Shown in pieces: positions 9,565 through 20,339 of a stretch of 64,000 nt of DNA (within the stretch, counting starts at the first letter, position 1; every line of letters begins with the position of its first letter). The DNA is from Poriferisodalis sp026713105. Its GTDB lineage: Bacteria; Actinomycetota; Acidimicrobiia; Acidimicrobiales; Poriferisodalaceae. The stretch covers positions 2,418,001 through 2,482,000 of the forward strand of contig OZ220472.1 in NCBI GenBank assembly GCA_965115995.1, given 5' to 3'. The translations under genes and the position numbers were made by a program. Under the pieces are notes generated by a model. It worked only from the letters and a program-made list of their open reading frames with translations, was not told where the DNA came from and ran no database searches.

Positions 9565-9627
9565 CGAACTATAGGAAACCGTCTCTGACCTGCGGTTTTG
9601 CTCGCCGCGGAATACCCTACTGGGCTG

Positions 9628-11250
<1,623 letters not shown>

Positions 11251-11311
11251 AATCCCGCTCCCCGGCACCTTGGCGCGGCCGGTGACCGAGTGGACGACGC
11301 GAGCACGGCGC

Positions 11312-12613
11312 TCACAGCAGCTTCAGCCCCTCGTTGTAGCGCCGAGTGGGCAGATGCTCCTCGCAGAGCAGACGCGCCATGTCCCTGAAGACTCCGGCGG
11401 TATCACTGTTTGGATCGACCGCGGTGATCGGCATGCCCTCGTCACCGCCTGCGCGCAGTTGCGGCACCAGGGGCACCTGGCCGAGCAACGGCACCTCCAG
11501 CTCGTCGGCGAGCGCTTGCCCGCCGCCGGAACCGAACAGCTCGTAGCGCTTGCCGTCGTCTCCGGTGAACCAGCTCATGTTCTCGATCACCGCTCGCACC
11601 TGCAAGTTGACGCGCCCAGCCATGTGGGCGGCGCGCTGGGCCACCTTCTGAGCTGCGGGCTGCGGAGTGGTCACCACCAGCAGCTCAGAACGAGGAAGGA
11701 ATTGCGCCAGCGAGAGCGAGATGTCGCCGGTTCCCGGGGGAAGATCGATGAGGAGGTGGTCGGGCTCGTCCCAGAAGACATCGGTCAGGAACTGCTCGAG
11801 CGCCTTGTGCAGCATCGGGCCACGCCAGATCACCGGTTGGTCCTCGCGGGCGAAGAAGCCCATCGACATGCACCGCACGCCATGGGCCTCGGTGGGCACG
11901 ACCATCTGGTCGATCACGGTGGGCGGACGGCTCACGCCCAGCATCCGCGGAATGGAAAAGCCCCACACGTCGGCGTCGATGACGGCGGTGCGGGTGCCAC
12001 GCTGGGCCAACGCGATCGCGAGGTTCACCGTCACGCTGGACTTGCCGACTCCGCCCTTGCCGCTCGCCACGAGCAGCACGCGGGTCTTGTTCCCGGCCTG
12101 GGCGAACGGCACCTCGCGGCCTTCGGCGTGGCCGTGGCCTTCGTGTGTGCCCGCAGTGGCCCCTGGATCACCGATGAGCTGGGCTCTCAGTGCCGACTGC
12201 TCAGCCTCGTCCATCACCGTGAACTCGACGACCACGTCGTCGATGCCTTCAAGCGTGCGCCCCGCCTCGCTGACAGCGTGCGAGACGTGCCCAGCCGCAG
12301 GCCAGTCGCGCGACGGCAGGGCGACGAGCACCTGGCCAGCGCGCCCGGCGACGGCCGCGGCCCGCAGCATGCCCATCTGACCGATGGGTCGTCGCAGCTC
12401 GGGATCGATCACATCTGCCACTGCGGCCGCCAGCTGCTGGTCGGTGACCTTGGCTGGACTGCCGTTGGTGGCAGACCCTCGACGCTTGCCCTTCACTGGG
12501 TGCCCCTGGCCGGTTGCGATCGATTGCCGCTTGGTGGCTGCACCGGCGTTGCAGCCGCATCTGCCGCTCGCTTCGCACGCTACTGCCGGTACTGCCGCCG
12601 CCCGCACCTGCAA
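11312..12613 (-). CDS. mrp: Mrp/NBP35-type Fe-S cluster carrier P-loop ATPase
   Basis: 433 residues from the outermost start. The N-terminal 35-45 residues look non-conserved, and a GTG near 12500 (VKGKRRGS) may be the true start. It has an N-terminal MIP18/DUF59-like domain (DQQLAAAVADVIDPELRRPI), then a deviant Walker A (SGKGGVGKSSVTVNLA), a DADVWGFSIPRMLG switch and the DLPPGTGD motif of the Mrp/ApbC family. These carriers bind a 4Fe-4S cluster and hand it to target proteins in the cytosol. The canonical CxxC near the C-terminus is not evident, so the cluster-binding mode may differ. Confidence 0.9.
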   Translation of the reverse strand: MQVRAAAVPAVACEASGRCGCNAGAATKRQSIATGQGHPVKGKRRGSATNGSPAKVTDQQLAAAVADVIDPELRRPIGQMGMLRAAAVAGRAGQVLVALPSRDWPAAGHVSHAVSEAGRTLEGIDDVVVEFTVMDEAEQSALRAQLIGDPGATAGTHEGHGHAEGREVPFAQAGNKTRVLLVASGKGGVGKSSVTVNLAIALAQRGTRTAVIDADVWGFSIPRMLGVSRPPTVIDQMVVPTEAHGVRCMSMGFFAREDQPVIWRGPMLHKALEQFLTDVFWDEPDHLLIDLPPGTGDISLSLAQFLPRSELLVVTTPQPAAQKVAQRAAHMAGRVNLQVRAVIENMSWFTGDDGKRYELFGSGGGQALADELEVPLLGQVPLVPQLRAGGDEGMPITAVDPNSDTAGVFRDMARLLCEEHLPTRRYNEGLKLL

Positions 12614-12718
12614 ACAACTCTTGCTGGGCCACTCAGCACGCTGTCCTCGGAGATTGTTATGAGGAATAGCAATGCCTAATCTCTACATGGTTAGAAACTC
12701 AGAGTTACTGGAGTCGAT

Positions 12719-13579
12719 GTGAAACGACAAGTGCGTTATCGCGCGGTGGTAGCCGCCCTGATTCTGGCTGGCAGTTTCTTGGTGGCGGTGCCCGCCGCGG
12801 CCGAGAACTCAGGGGGCATCGACCCCGGTAACGGTGTGCTGAAGGACACCTCGGGCAAACAACCCACTACCGACGAAGGAACCGGCCCCGGTGCCGGCGG
12901 TGAGGAACAGCCCACGGACAACGATGGGATTGAGGACCAGCTACCGCAAGGGCCGATCGGGCCCGTCGGCATTACCGGCGTGCCCACCTATGGGGCTGTG
13001 TGGGTACCCGGCGAAATGGTCCCCACAGCCGTTGAAATTCTCTTCGACGATGCCAACGTCGAGTTGTTCACGTTCGAGCCAGAAGATCGGTCGCTGTTCG
13101 CCGCGCTGCTCGTGATCGACAGTCAGGAGGCACCCACCGAATACCGATTCGAGAATGCGGTACCCGAAGGCCACAACGCCGAATTGCACCCGGACGGTTC
13201 GGTGAGGTTCTTCGACGCCGACGGCAACGACGCAGGCGGCATCGCTTCGCCCTGGGCCATCGACGCCAACGGCGAGGAAGTGTCCACGCGTTACAGCTTC
13301 GACGGCACAACCCTCGTTCAAGCCATCGATCACGAAGACGCTGCTTACCCCGTGGTTGCTGACCCCGCGTGGTTTATTGCCGCTGCCGTGCTGATACGGC
13401 TCGCGGCTCCCACGGCGGCGACGGTGCTGTCGGCTTGCGGCCCAGCGCAGTGCGTGGCGGTCGCCAGGAGCACCGGCAGTGCTGTCTACAATCACGTCAG
13501 ACCCCGGGGCGGATCATCTGGCGGAGGCCGTCCAACCAATACCCCAACGTGCAATGCACGAAATCCGAGTGGGTGCTGA
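12719..13579 (+). CDS. Secreted protein with YPVVADPAW motif
   Basis: 286 residues from a GTG with GGAG 6 nt upstream. It has a signal peptide (VVAALILAGSFLVAVPAAAE), a Gly/Pro/Asp-rich linker and a beta-rich central domain. The segment AAYPVVADPAWF is widespread in actinobacterial secreted proteins of unknown role. A hydrophobic stretch (FIAAAVLIRLAAPTAATVL) and a Cys-containing tail (ACGPAQC, TCNARNPSGC) follow. The upstream 105 bp is AT-rich for this genome and is shared with the divergent mrp gene, so it probably holds both promoters. Function unknown. Confidence 0.7.
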   Translation: MKRQVRYRAVVAALILAGSFLVAVPAAAENSGGIDPGNGVLKDTSGKQPTTDEGTGPGAGGEEQPTDNDGIEDQLPQGPIGPVGITGVPTYGAVWVPGEMVPTAVEILFDDANVELFTFEPEDRSLFAALLVIDSQEAPTEYRFENAVPEGHNAELHPDGSVRFFDADGNDAGGIASPWAIDANGEEVSTRYSFDGTTLVQAIDHEDAAYPVVADPAWFIAAAVLIRLAAPTAATVLSACGPAQCVAVARSTGSAVYNHVRPRGGSSGGGRPTNTPTCNARNPSGC

Positions 13580-13627
13580 ATAGGGCGACGAAGCATCGCA
13601 TTGCTTTAGGAGGGTGGTCGGAAATGG

Positions 13628-13709
13628 GTGCCGGGCCCAATCTGCAAGCCCCTGACCTTCGGCTTCGCATACGCCAAACACCCGAAATGCAACTTTCCGA
13701 CCGGGCTCC
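13628..13709 (+). pseudogene. Possible small ORF cut by the IS630-type element
   Basis: A strong ribosome-binding sequence (AGGAGG, about 13609) precedes an ATG at 13624 and a GTG at 13628. Both frames run into the IS at 13712. The GTG frame reads PICKPLTFGFAYAKHPKCNF and, if the IS is removed, continues for only nine more codons. It may be a small peptide gene or the tail of the preceding secreted-protein unit. Weakly supported. Confidence 0.25.
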
Positions 13710-14800
13710 TAGTGGTGTGTCGCGGTTTTGTTGAGGGCGGTTCGTGCTCGTTTGACTTTGGCGATGATCTGGTCGGCGGTCTTGGTCCATCGCAACGGCT
13801 GGGGGTCGTGGTTCGGGTGGGCTGTCCACTGTTCGATGACGTCTCTGAGGTGTTCGACGGAGGTGAACGCTCGTGTTTTGAGGGCTTTGCGGGTCAGGAC
13901 CGAGAACCAGCCCTCGACGAAGTTCGCCCAGCTCGAGCTGGTGGGGGTGAAGTGAAGGTGCCAGCGTTTGCGGCGGGGGTGGGAGAGCCATTTGCGGACC
14001 GGCTCGGACTTGTGGGCGGACAGGTTGTCCAAGATGACGTGGACGTCGAGATGACGCGGGGTGTGCAGGTCGATCCATTTGAAGAACGCGAGCACGTCGT
14101 TTCCGGTGTGGCGGCGGCGGGTCTGGGCGAGGACCTCGCCGGTGGCGACGTTGAGCGCGGCGAACAGGTCGATCGTGCCGTTGCGCTGGTAGTCGTGGGT
14201 CATGGTGCGGTTGCGGCCGGGTTTGAGCGGCAGCGACGGCTGGGTGCGGTCCAGGGCCTGGATCTGGGTCTTTTCGTCGAAGCTGAACACCACGGCGCGC
14301 TCGGGCGGGTCGACATAGAGCCCGATCACGTCGACGAGCTTGGCCTCGAAGTCGGGATCGGAGGAAACCTTGAAGATGTCCGCGAGCCACGGGCGCAGAC
14401 CCCGCTCGCGCCAGGTCTGGGCCACGAAGTCCTTGCCGACGCCGTGACGGGCCGCCATCTGGCGCGTCGACCAGCACGCCGCCCCGTCAGGCGGCTCGAC
14501 GGTGAGCGTGTCGGCCACGATCGCCTCCACCGTCTCGGCAGGCACCACCGGCTTGCGGCCGCGGCCCGGCGCCACAACCCCCAGCCCGTCCACGCCGCGG
14601 GACCCGAACTCGTCACGCCAGCGGCGCACCGTGTCTTGATGAGCCCCCATCTGGCGGGCCACCCCGCGCACCGACCCGCCATCAGCCAACGCCAGCAGCG
14701 CCCTCGCCGGCCGCACCCGACGCCACGGCTCACAACCCGAACGCGCTACACGTTCCAGCGCAGCCCGATCCTGCTCCGACACGACAAAACCATCAGCCAT
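13709..14800 (-). CDS. IS630-family transposase
   Basis: 363 residues. The N-terminal helix-turn-helix (SVRGVARQMGAHQDTVRRWR) is followed by a DDE catalytic core: VVFSFDEKTQIQALDRTQP (first Asp), VHVILDNLSAHKS (second Asp) and PTSSSWANFVEGWFS (Glu). The product cuts and pastes the element at TA dinucleotides. The stop codon TAG is completed by the target TA outside the left terminal repeat, so it depends on the insertion site. It appears intact. Confidence 0.93.
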   Translation of the reverse strand: MADGFVVSEQDRAALERVARSGCEPWRRVRPARALLALADGGSVRGVARQMGAHQDTVRRWRDEFGSRGVDGLGVVAPGRGRKPVVPAETVEAIVADTLTVEPPDGAACWSTRQMAARHGVGKDFVAQTWRERGLRPWLADIFKVSSDPDFEAKLVDVIGLYVDPPERAVVFSFDEKTQIQALDRTQPSLPLKPGRNRTMTHDYQRNGTIDLFAALNVATGEVLAQTRRRHTGNDVLAFFKWIDLHTPRHLDVHVILDNLSAHKSEPVRKWLSHPRRKRWHLHFTPTSSSWANFVEGWFSVLTRKALKTRAFTSVEHLRDVIEQWTAHPNHDPQPLRWTKTADQIIAKVKRARTALNKTATHH

Positions 14801-14842
14801 GCCCCCACACTACGCGCCCCAACCAAATCAACGACGAACCAC
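13712..14842. mobile_element. IS630-family insertion sequence, flanked by TA
   Basis: About 1131 bp with imperfect terminal inverted repeats (GTGGTGTGTCG at the left, GTGGTTCGTCG at the right in reverse complement). It is flanked by TA at 13710-13711 and 14843-14844, matching the TA target duplication of IS630/Tc1-mariner elements. It encodes one intact transposase on the reverse strand and sits between a secreted-protein gene and a membrane-protein gene. Confidence 0.9.
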
Positions 14843-14889
14843 TAGGGCCGCGTGCCGTGGCACCTTGAATTCGGGAGTCGGTTGAGCCG

Positions 14890-15396
14890 ATGGCACGGGT
14901 GACGGCAGCGTTCCGAAGGGTCCGCTGGTCTGACGGTCGTCTTGTGAGTTATCGGCAGGACCGTGTCGCGCTTGGCCTCCACCTGTGGTCCCAGGCAACG
15001 GGGATCACCGTGACCATCCTGTGGATCGCCTCTTGGCGTTGGGCGGCGTGGTGGGTCCTGATTCCGGCGAGTATTGCGAACGGCGCCGGGTTCGAATTGG
15101 TTGCAAGGAACCGCTTACGCCGCGTCGTGCTGCGGGTCGAAACCCTGGGCAGTGCAGGGCAAGAACTGGTCAGGATGGGTCCTGGGCACTGGATCAACCA
15201 GCAGCTCAGTCGCTTCGACGACTACGGGATTCGGCTTTGCAATCGGAAGGCGGAGGAGTTCCAGGCTCGAGCCGAAACGGCCCAGGCCAGCGGAAACCAT
15301 AGGTCTGCTGCGAAATACCTACGACGTGCCGAGCGTGAACGCAAGTACAGCCAGTTCGCTAGGCACCTCGCCGAACGCCATCCCCATCCATTCTGA
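14890..15396 (+). CDS. Membrane-anchored hypothetical protein
   Basis: 168 residues from an ATG with GGGAG about 14 nt upstream. A hydrophobic region near residues 32-60 (TVTILWIASWRWAAWWVLI) is Trp-rich and probably forms one or two helices. The C-terminal half is charged and helical (AEEFQARAETAQASGN, KYLRRAERERKYSQ). Not recognised. Before the IS630 element arrived it lay about 180 bp behind the secreted protein at 12719, so the two may once have been cotranscribed. Confidence 0.55.
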   Translation: MARVTAAFRRVRWSDGRLVSYRQDRVALGLHLWSQATGITVTILWIASWRWAAWWVLIPASIANGAGFELVARNRLRRVVLRVETLGSAGQELVRMGPGHWINQQLSRFDDYGIRLCNRKAEEFQARAETAQASGNHRSAAKYLRRAERERKYSQFARHLAERHPHPF

Positions 15397-15456
15397 AGTC
15401 GTCCAATAGTTGTCAAAGTGGCTAGCTGAGAGTTCTCGTGGACGCTCCAGGGTCAC

Positions 15457-16734
15457 CTATTCGAGTTCGGACTCCATCTCGGCGATCGCGTTCTCGAGGG
15501 CGGCAGCCATGGCGGGCGGCGGGTCGCGCTGGAGTGCCGCCTGGTAATAGCCGATGGCGGCGGACAGATCCCGTTCGATGAAACGGGCCGTGTAGCCGCG
15601 GAACACCCACGGGTCGAACTCGCCGGGGTTGAGTGCGACGGCGGCATCGAGCGAGGCAATGCCCGCTGCGATCAGCTCACGGTCGGGGATTCGCACGAGC
15701 AGCCAGCCGCGCAGGGCCAGTGCCTCGGTGTCGCTGGGATCATCTGCCAGCACTCGGTCGAGGTCTACGAGAGCCGACTGCAGGTCGCAGCCGGACGCAG
15801 GAGCCTCCGCTGCCTCGCCGGTACCGGACGGGTTTTGCGATGACAACGATTCGCAGTGGCGCAGGTGCAGGCGAGCCGACAGCACGAGCGCGCCGCGCAG
15901 GTCACGGTCGAGCCGGAAGATCTCTTCCAGCGTGGCGCGAGATTCGGAGAGCTGGTTCGCTGCGAACTGCCGCTCAGCATCGACGAGCAGCGAGCGAGCG
16001 GAGCGGTCGATGTCGCCTGAGAGGGTTTCGCCCGACAGGCGCAGCCCGGCCGAGCGCGCCACCAGAACGCCAGCCAGCGCACCCACCAGCACCAAAGCGG
16101 TGACGGTGGCGACCGAGACGAGGCGCGCCAGTCGCGCGCGTGGTTCGCCATCGGAAATTCCTGCCGCTGAACGACCGCCAGAGCCGTCATCGACCAGACC
16201 AGGTTCGGCATCGCTGTCCACGCCGGGCCCAGCGCCGCTCGAACGGGAATCGGTGCCGTCGTCAGGTGCGCCCGCGGCGGCGGCCCGCAGCTTCCAGCGA
16301 CGGGTCGCGGCCCACAGCCCAGCCCCGGCTGCTGCAAAGGCGGCCACCGGGAGCGCCCACACCAGCGTGCCGATCCCCTGCCCCGGCGGCAATGCGTTCA
16401 CGTCGTCGCCGTAGGCGGCGGCAAGGTCGGCCCGAATCTGGGAGTCGCTGTGTCCTGCATCTACCCAGAGGTCGATCTGCCGTCGCATGGCGGCTGCCGC
16501 CGGCGCGTTCGACTCGAGCACGCTCTGGCCGTCGCAGACCGGACACAGCGTGGCCTGCTTCAGGTCGTAGGCGCGCTCGGCCTCTGTTGCCGGCGGGCGC
16601 GACGCCGTCGCGGCCAGCACACCGGCAACGATGGCGACAGCAGCGACGGCAAGCCAGCCGACGCGCCGCTTCAGCGATCCGCGGCTGGCCGGTTGGGATG
16701 GCTCAGCGGGCGAAGTCGGCTCCGAGTCGGTCAT
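15457..16734 (-). CDS. ccmH: CcmH-CcmI fusion, cytochrome c maturation
   Basis: 425 residues. An N-terminal membrane helix (WLAVAAVAIVAGVLAA) precedes a CcmH/CycL domain with the redox motif LCPVCDGQSV and the usual three-helix fold (MRRQIDLWVDAGHSD, ALPPGQGIGTLVW). A second membrane helix leads to an acidic linker, a third helix and a TPR-like C-terminal domain as in CcmI/NrfG. CcmH keeps apocytochrome CxxCH thiols reduced, and CcmI holds the apocytochrome for ligation. It is the last gene of the ccm cluster on this strand. Fusion of the two functions is known elsewhere but is worth noting. Confidence 0.88.
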   Translation of the reverse strand: MTDSEPTSPAEPSQPASRGSLKRRVGWLAVAAVAIVAGVLAATASRPPATEAERAYDLKQATLCPVCDGQSVLESNAPAAAAMRRQIDLWVDAGHSDSQIRADLAAAYGDDVNALPPGQGIGTLVWALPVAAFAAAGAGLWAATRRWKLRAAAAGAPDDGTDSRSSGAGPGVDSDAEPGLVDDGSGGRSAAGISDGEPRARLARLVSVATVTALVLVGALAGVLVARSAGLRLSGETLSGDIDRSARSLLVDAERQFAANQLSESRATLEEIFRLDRDLRGALVLSARLHLRHCESLSSQNPSGTGEAAEAPASGCDLQSALVDLDRVLADDPSDTEALALRGWLLVRIPDRELIAAGIASLDAAVALNPGEFDPWVFRGYTARFIERDLSAAIGYYQAALQRDPPPAMAAALENAIAEMESELE

Positions 16735-16821
16735 GGCGTGCTCACCGCGACAGGTGGGGTGAAAGCGACAGCCGGAAACAGCGCGCGAGCCGGGGCGACG
16801 CCGGCCGTGTTCCTTCCGCGC

Positions 16822-17574
16822 TCATGAGTCAGGCTGCGCAGGCGCTCGGCCCTCGGCGGCAGAGCCCAGCAGCAGCGCAATGACGGCATCAGGGTCGTCC
16901 GCGCTGATCTGGCCTTGCCAGCGAGCCGCCACGATTCCTTCGGGTGTTATCAGGAACGACTCGGGCGGGCGCAGTACGCCGAATTCGACTGCCCAGCGTG
17001 AATCGGGGTCGTCTACCACCGACCAGTCACCCCCGAGACGCTCGTAGAACGCGACCGCGTCGCCGGTCCGGTCCCCGAAAGGCACGGCAACCAAGGCGCC
17101 GTCGTAGGAATGACGAGCCGCCCATGTTGCGAGCGCCGGGTGTTCGCGCTCGCATGGCACGCACCACGACGCAAAAAAGTTGACGAGCACCCACCGGGGG
17201 GACGCCGCGTCGATATCGAAGCGCGCAACGTCGTCGGGACCGATCCGTACCCCGGGCAAGGCGTGCGCGCCGCCAGCATCGAGGAACGACGCAGGCGGCC
17301 AGATGAGCTCGCCGCGCAAGGGCGGCACCAACTCGCCGATGAGCGGGCTCGCTGCGCGAATGCCGCCGCCCTCGGCGTCGCTCGTCGCCAGCAGCGCAAT
17401 CAAGCCCGCCACTGCCAATCCGACAAGCACCGCTGCGATCCGAACCCACCCACGGCGCCGCGGCGCGTCGCCGGTCTCCTCGCTGCAGCCGGTGTCGCCG
17501 CCGTCGCTGGTGTCGCCGCCGGTGATCGCCGACGGCCGATGCGCACCTGCGGCGGCGTCCTCATCGGCCGTCAC
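16822..17574 (-). CDS. ccmG: CcmG/TlpA-type thioredoxin-like protein
   Basis: 250 residues from a GTG. A cytoplasmic N-terminus and one membrane anchor (VLVGLAVAGLIALLATS) precede an extracytoplasmic thioredoxin fold with the active site FFASWCVPCEREHP and the cis-Pro region RPPESFLI. CcmG reduces apocytochrome c thiols before haem attachment. It sits between ccmF and the ccmH-ccmI fusion. Confidence 0.92.
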   Translation of the reverse strand: MTADEDAAAGAHRPSAITGGDTSDGGDTGCSEETGDAPRRRGWVRIAAVLVGLAVAGLIALLATSDAEGGGIRAASPLIGELVPPLRGELIWPPASFLDAGGAHALPGVRIGPDDVARFDIDAASPRWVLVNFFASWCVPCEREHPALATWAARHSYDGALVAVPFGDRTGDAVAFYERLGGDWSVVDDPDSRWAVEFGVLRPPESFLITPEGIVAARWQGQISADDPDAVIALLLGSAAEGRAPAQPDS

Positions 17575-17623
17575 GAGCTGCGCTCCCCTGCCGCGGCTCC
17601 CGCGGCGTCAGCGGTCTCGGGCG

Positions 17624-19618
17624 TCACGAGCGGGTTTCCCCTGCGGTCGCGCCGGCTCGCTCGGCGGACGGACCAGTGCCCAAACCGCTGCCTCTACGGG
17701 GCCGGACCCGGTCGCGTGCCCCGATGCGGGTCGGCACCAGTGCCGCGGCGATGCCCAGCACGAGCACAGCACCGCCCAGCCACATCCACGCAACCAGGGG
17801 CTTGATGAGCACGCGCAGCGCCACCTCGTCGCTGCCTTCGTCAGGAATGGAGGCGAGCGAGAGATACACGTCGTCAACCAGGCTCGTCGCCACCGACGGT
17901 GTCGAAATCGGCTGGCCGAACTCGGCGAAGCGCGTCACGGCGGGCTCGAACACGCCGCGGCCTTCGACGTCGACGCGCACACGCACGACCCGGTTGCCGT
18001 CGGAGATCCCGTCGGTCAGGCCCAGGTAGGTGACCTGGTGGCCTGCCACCACCCCCGACTCACCCGGTGACAGCGTGAACTCGCCTTCAGAGCCGTAGGC
18101 ACTCGATGCGATGAAGCCGAAAGCGATCACGCCGACGCCGATATGGGCGATCATGCCGCCGCCGGTGCGGCCAAGCAGCCCGCGCCAGCCATTGCGTCGC
18201 ACGCCCAGCCACAGCAGCCGCGCCGCGCTGCCGATCACGAAGCCGCCCAGGCCCAGCGCCAGCACCTGCCACAGGCCATGTGCTCCTGCCCATACCGACA
18301 CGACCATGGTCAGCGCCCCTGCCGCCGCAGGCCACAAGAGCCGCTTCGAGCGGAGCTCGGCTGGCGTGCCGCGCCAATTCAGCGCCGGCGACAACGCCAT
18401 GAGCCCGAGCAGCGCGATGCCCACCGGCGCGAGCATCCGGTCGAAGTACGGCCGACCGACGGCCAATCGCTCCTGCGAGACAGCCTCGGCCAGGAGCGGG
18501 AAGACCGTGCCGAGCATCACCACGAATGCCGCCACGGCAAAGACCAGGTTGTTTCCTAGGAAGGATCCCTCCCGCGACCAGATGGACCTCAGGCTGGCGG
18601 GAGTGCGCAGCGCCTCCCCGCGCCACGCCACCAGCACGACGCCCGTAACCACGATCGCTGCGAAGAACCCCAACAAGATCGGCCCGAGCGAGGACTCGCT
18701 GAACTCGTGGACTGATTCGAGCACGCCTGAACGGGTGAGGAACGTGCCGAAGATGGTCAACGCGAACGTGATGATGAGCAGCGAAAGATTCCATACCCGC
18801 AGCATCTGACGGCGCTGCTGGGTGATGAGCGAATGCACGAATGCGGTGGCCGTCAGCCACGGCAGCAACGAAGCGTTCTCGACGGGATCCCACGCCCAGT
18901 AGCCGCCCCAGCCCAAGACTTCATACGACCACCAGGCACCCAGTAGGATCCCTGCGCCCAGGCTGCCCCACGCCACGAGCGTCCAGCGGCGCGTATCGGC
19001 CAGCCAGTGACTGTCGAACTTCCCCGTGACGAGCGCGGCGACGGCGAACCCGAACGGCACGGTGAATCCGACGTACCCGAGGTACAGCATCACTGGGTGA
19101 ATCGCCATCAACGGGTGGTTGCGCAGCAGCGGGTTCAAGCCGCCGCCATCGGGGGGTGGGTCAGCCAGCGTGGCGAATGGGTTCGCCGGGCCGGCGAGTA
19201 GCGCAAAGAAGAAGACGCACACGATCAGCATCACTGCCAGCGCCCACGCCACCGTCGGGTCTGCGGTCCGGCCGCGGAATCGCCACGCTGCCGCGCCCAC
19301 GTAGCCGCACAGCACCAGTGCCCACAGCAAGATGGACCCCTCGAGCGCGCCCCACAGCGTCGCGATCTTGTAGATGAGCGGCGTGGCGATGGTGGAGTTG
19401 CGCGCGACGTAGGCGAGCGAGAAGTCGTCGCTGAGCAGCGCGAACTCCATCGCCCCGGCGGCGAGCGCGCAGCCCGCGGCCATCGCCGCAATCCACGCCA
19501 GTGCCTGGCGGCAGCGCTCGGGCTGGTCGAGCACTCTCGCTGCAACCAGCGTTCCGGCTCCGCCGAGCGCGCTGACAAGGCCGACGGCCACGCCGAGCGT
19601 GCCCAGCACGGCAATCAC
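17624..19618 (-). CDS. ccmF: CcmF haem lyase subunit
   Basis: 664 residues, the normal CcmF length, with about 14-15 membrane helices. It has the WWD haem-handling motif (LGWGGYWAWDPVENASLLPWL) and the conserved ALEGSILLW segment near the start. CcmF joins haem from holo-CcmE to reduced CxxCH sites with CcmH/I. The start ATG overlaps the ccmE stop by four bases (ATGA), so translation is coupled. The C-terminal tail after the last helix is basic and Gly-rich. Confidence 0.96.
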   Translation of the reverse strand: MIAVLGTLGVAVGLVSALGGAGTLVAARVLDQPERCRQALAWIAAMAAGCALAAGAMEFALLSDDFSLAYVARNSTIATPLIYKIATLWGALEGSILLWALVLCGYVGAAAWRFRGRTADPTVAWALAVMLIVCVFFFALLAGPANPFATLADPPPDGGGLNPLLRNHPLMAIHPVMLYLGYVGFTVPFGFAVAALVTGKFDSHWLADTRRWTLVAWGSLGAGILLGAWWSYEVLGWGGYWAWDPVENASLLPWLTATAFVHSLITQQRRQMLRVWNLSLLIITFALTIFGTFLTRSGVLESVHEFSESSLGPILLGFFAAIVVTGVVLVAWRGEALRTPASLRSIWSREGSFLGNNLVFAVAAFVVMLGTVFPLLAEAVSQERLAVGRPYFDRMLAPVGIALLGLMALSPALNWRGTPAELRSKRLLWPAAAGALTMVVSVWAGAHGLWQVLALGLGGFVIGSAARLLWLGVRRNGWRGLLGRTGGGMIAHIGVGVIAFGFIASSAYGSEGEFTLSPGESGVVAGHQVTYLGLTDGISDGNRVVRVRVDVEGRGVFEPAVTRFAEFGQPISTPSVATSLVDDVYLSLASIPDEGSDEVALRVLIKPLVAWMWLGGAVLVLGIAAALVPTRIGARDRVRPRRGSGLGTGPSAERAGATAGETRS

Positions 19619-20178
19619 AGCCGGGGCACCTCGAAGGGACAGTCGTCGAGGAAACCCTCGGGTGGCTCGTCGGGGTCGGCGATGCGATCCGCGTTGGCTG
19701 CTACGTACTCGTTGGTGTGTTTCACGAGCATGTTGTCGCTCGAGAAGAAGTGCGTGTCGCGGCCGGCAACCGTCACGATGTCACCGCGCACCCAGCGGCC
19801 TTCGAGCACCACCGGGATCCAGGGCGACTCGAACAGGTCCGGAGGATCGACCGAATGGCGCACCGAGACCGATGCACAGTTGTGAATCACTTCGAAGGTC
19901 GTCACACCGCTGTCGACCGCTACCGAGGACGGCACGACCCGTCCCTGCAACCGAAAGCGACGGTCGCCCAGTTCGACCCGCTCCGCGATTGCCTCATCGG
20001 CATTGCGGAAGAACAGGGTGGCGTTGCGGAGGCCGGCAACAGTTGCCGCGCCGCCCGCGATGAGCAGCAGCAGCACGAAGGCACCAATCATGGCCTTGCG
20101 CCGGCGCCCCATCTGCTGGCGCACCGCCGCACGATCAGGCGCTGATTCCAGCGGGTGCCGGGGGCTGAGGTCGCTCAT
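19615..20178 (-). CDS. ccmE: CcmE periplasmic haem chaperone
   Basis: 187 residues from the ATG at 20178, which overlaps the ccmD stop (ATGA). One membrane anchor (AMIGAFVLLLLIAGGAATV) and an OB-fold domain are visible. The haem-binding motif is KHTNEY, with His and Tyr spaced as in the classical HxxxY form, not the Cys variant. CcmE carries covalently bound haem from CcmC to CcmF. Confidence 0.94.
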   Translation of the reverse strand: MSDLSPRHPLESAPDRAAVRQQMGRRRKAMIGAFVLLLLIAGGAATVAGLRNATLFFRNADEAIAERVELGDRRFRLQGRVVPSSVAVDSGVTTFEVIHNCASVSVRHSVDPPDLFESPWIPVVLEGRWVRGDIVTVAGRDTHFFSSDNMLVKHTNEYVAANADRIADPDEPPEGFLDDCPFEVPRL

Positions 20179-20339
20179 GGCTCGATGGATGCCGGGTCCG
20201 AATTCTCGCGAGGCACGCTTCGATCGACGCCGAGACCGCGTCCAAGGACGCGGCCGCGGCGCACTACCCATGAGGCGTATCCCAACACGGCGATCGTTGC
20301 CAGCACGTAGCCGCTGAGCACGTTTGCTGCGTGGGTCAT
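20175..20339 (-). CDS. ccmD: CcmD small membrane protein
   Basis: 54 residues starting MTHAANVLSGYVLATIAVLG, with a single membrane helix and a basic cytoplasmic stretch (RRGRVLGRGLG). It overlaps ccmC upstream and ccmE downstream by four bases each. CcmD releases haem-loaded CcmE from the CcmABC complex. The assignment rests on size, topology and position more than on sequence. Confidence 0.85.
   Translation of the reverse strand: MTHAANVLSGYVLATIAVLGYASWVVRRGRVLGRGLGVDRSVPRENSDPASIEP

Larger units (their letters stand above)
8916..9603. repeat. Inverted repeat arm B (5' end and upstream region of secreted gene B)
   Basis: Reverse-complement partner of 914-1605. It holds the gene B start, its leader with the conserved hairpin (9351-9372), and the palindrome at 9549-9564. 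The match runs on past the palindrome into a GCAAAACCGC-type sequence and ends about 25 bp before the selO stop codon. Confidence 0.85.

Noticed and set aside
15397..15456. Similarity of CGTCCAATAGTTGTC here to GTAGTCCAATAGTGGTC at the IS junction near 37365
   Set aside because: Only about a dozen bases match. The latter is coding sequence for the split surface protein and no duplication or element end is visible here.
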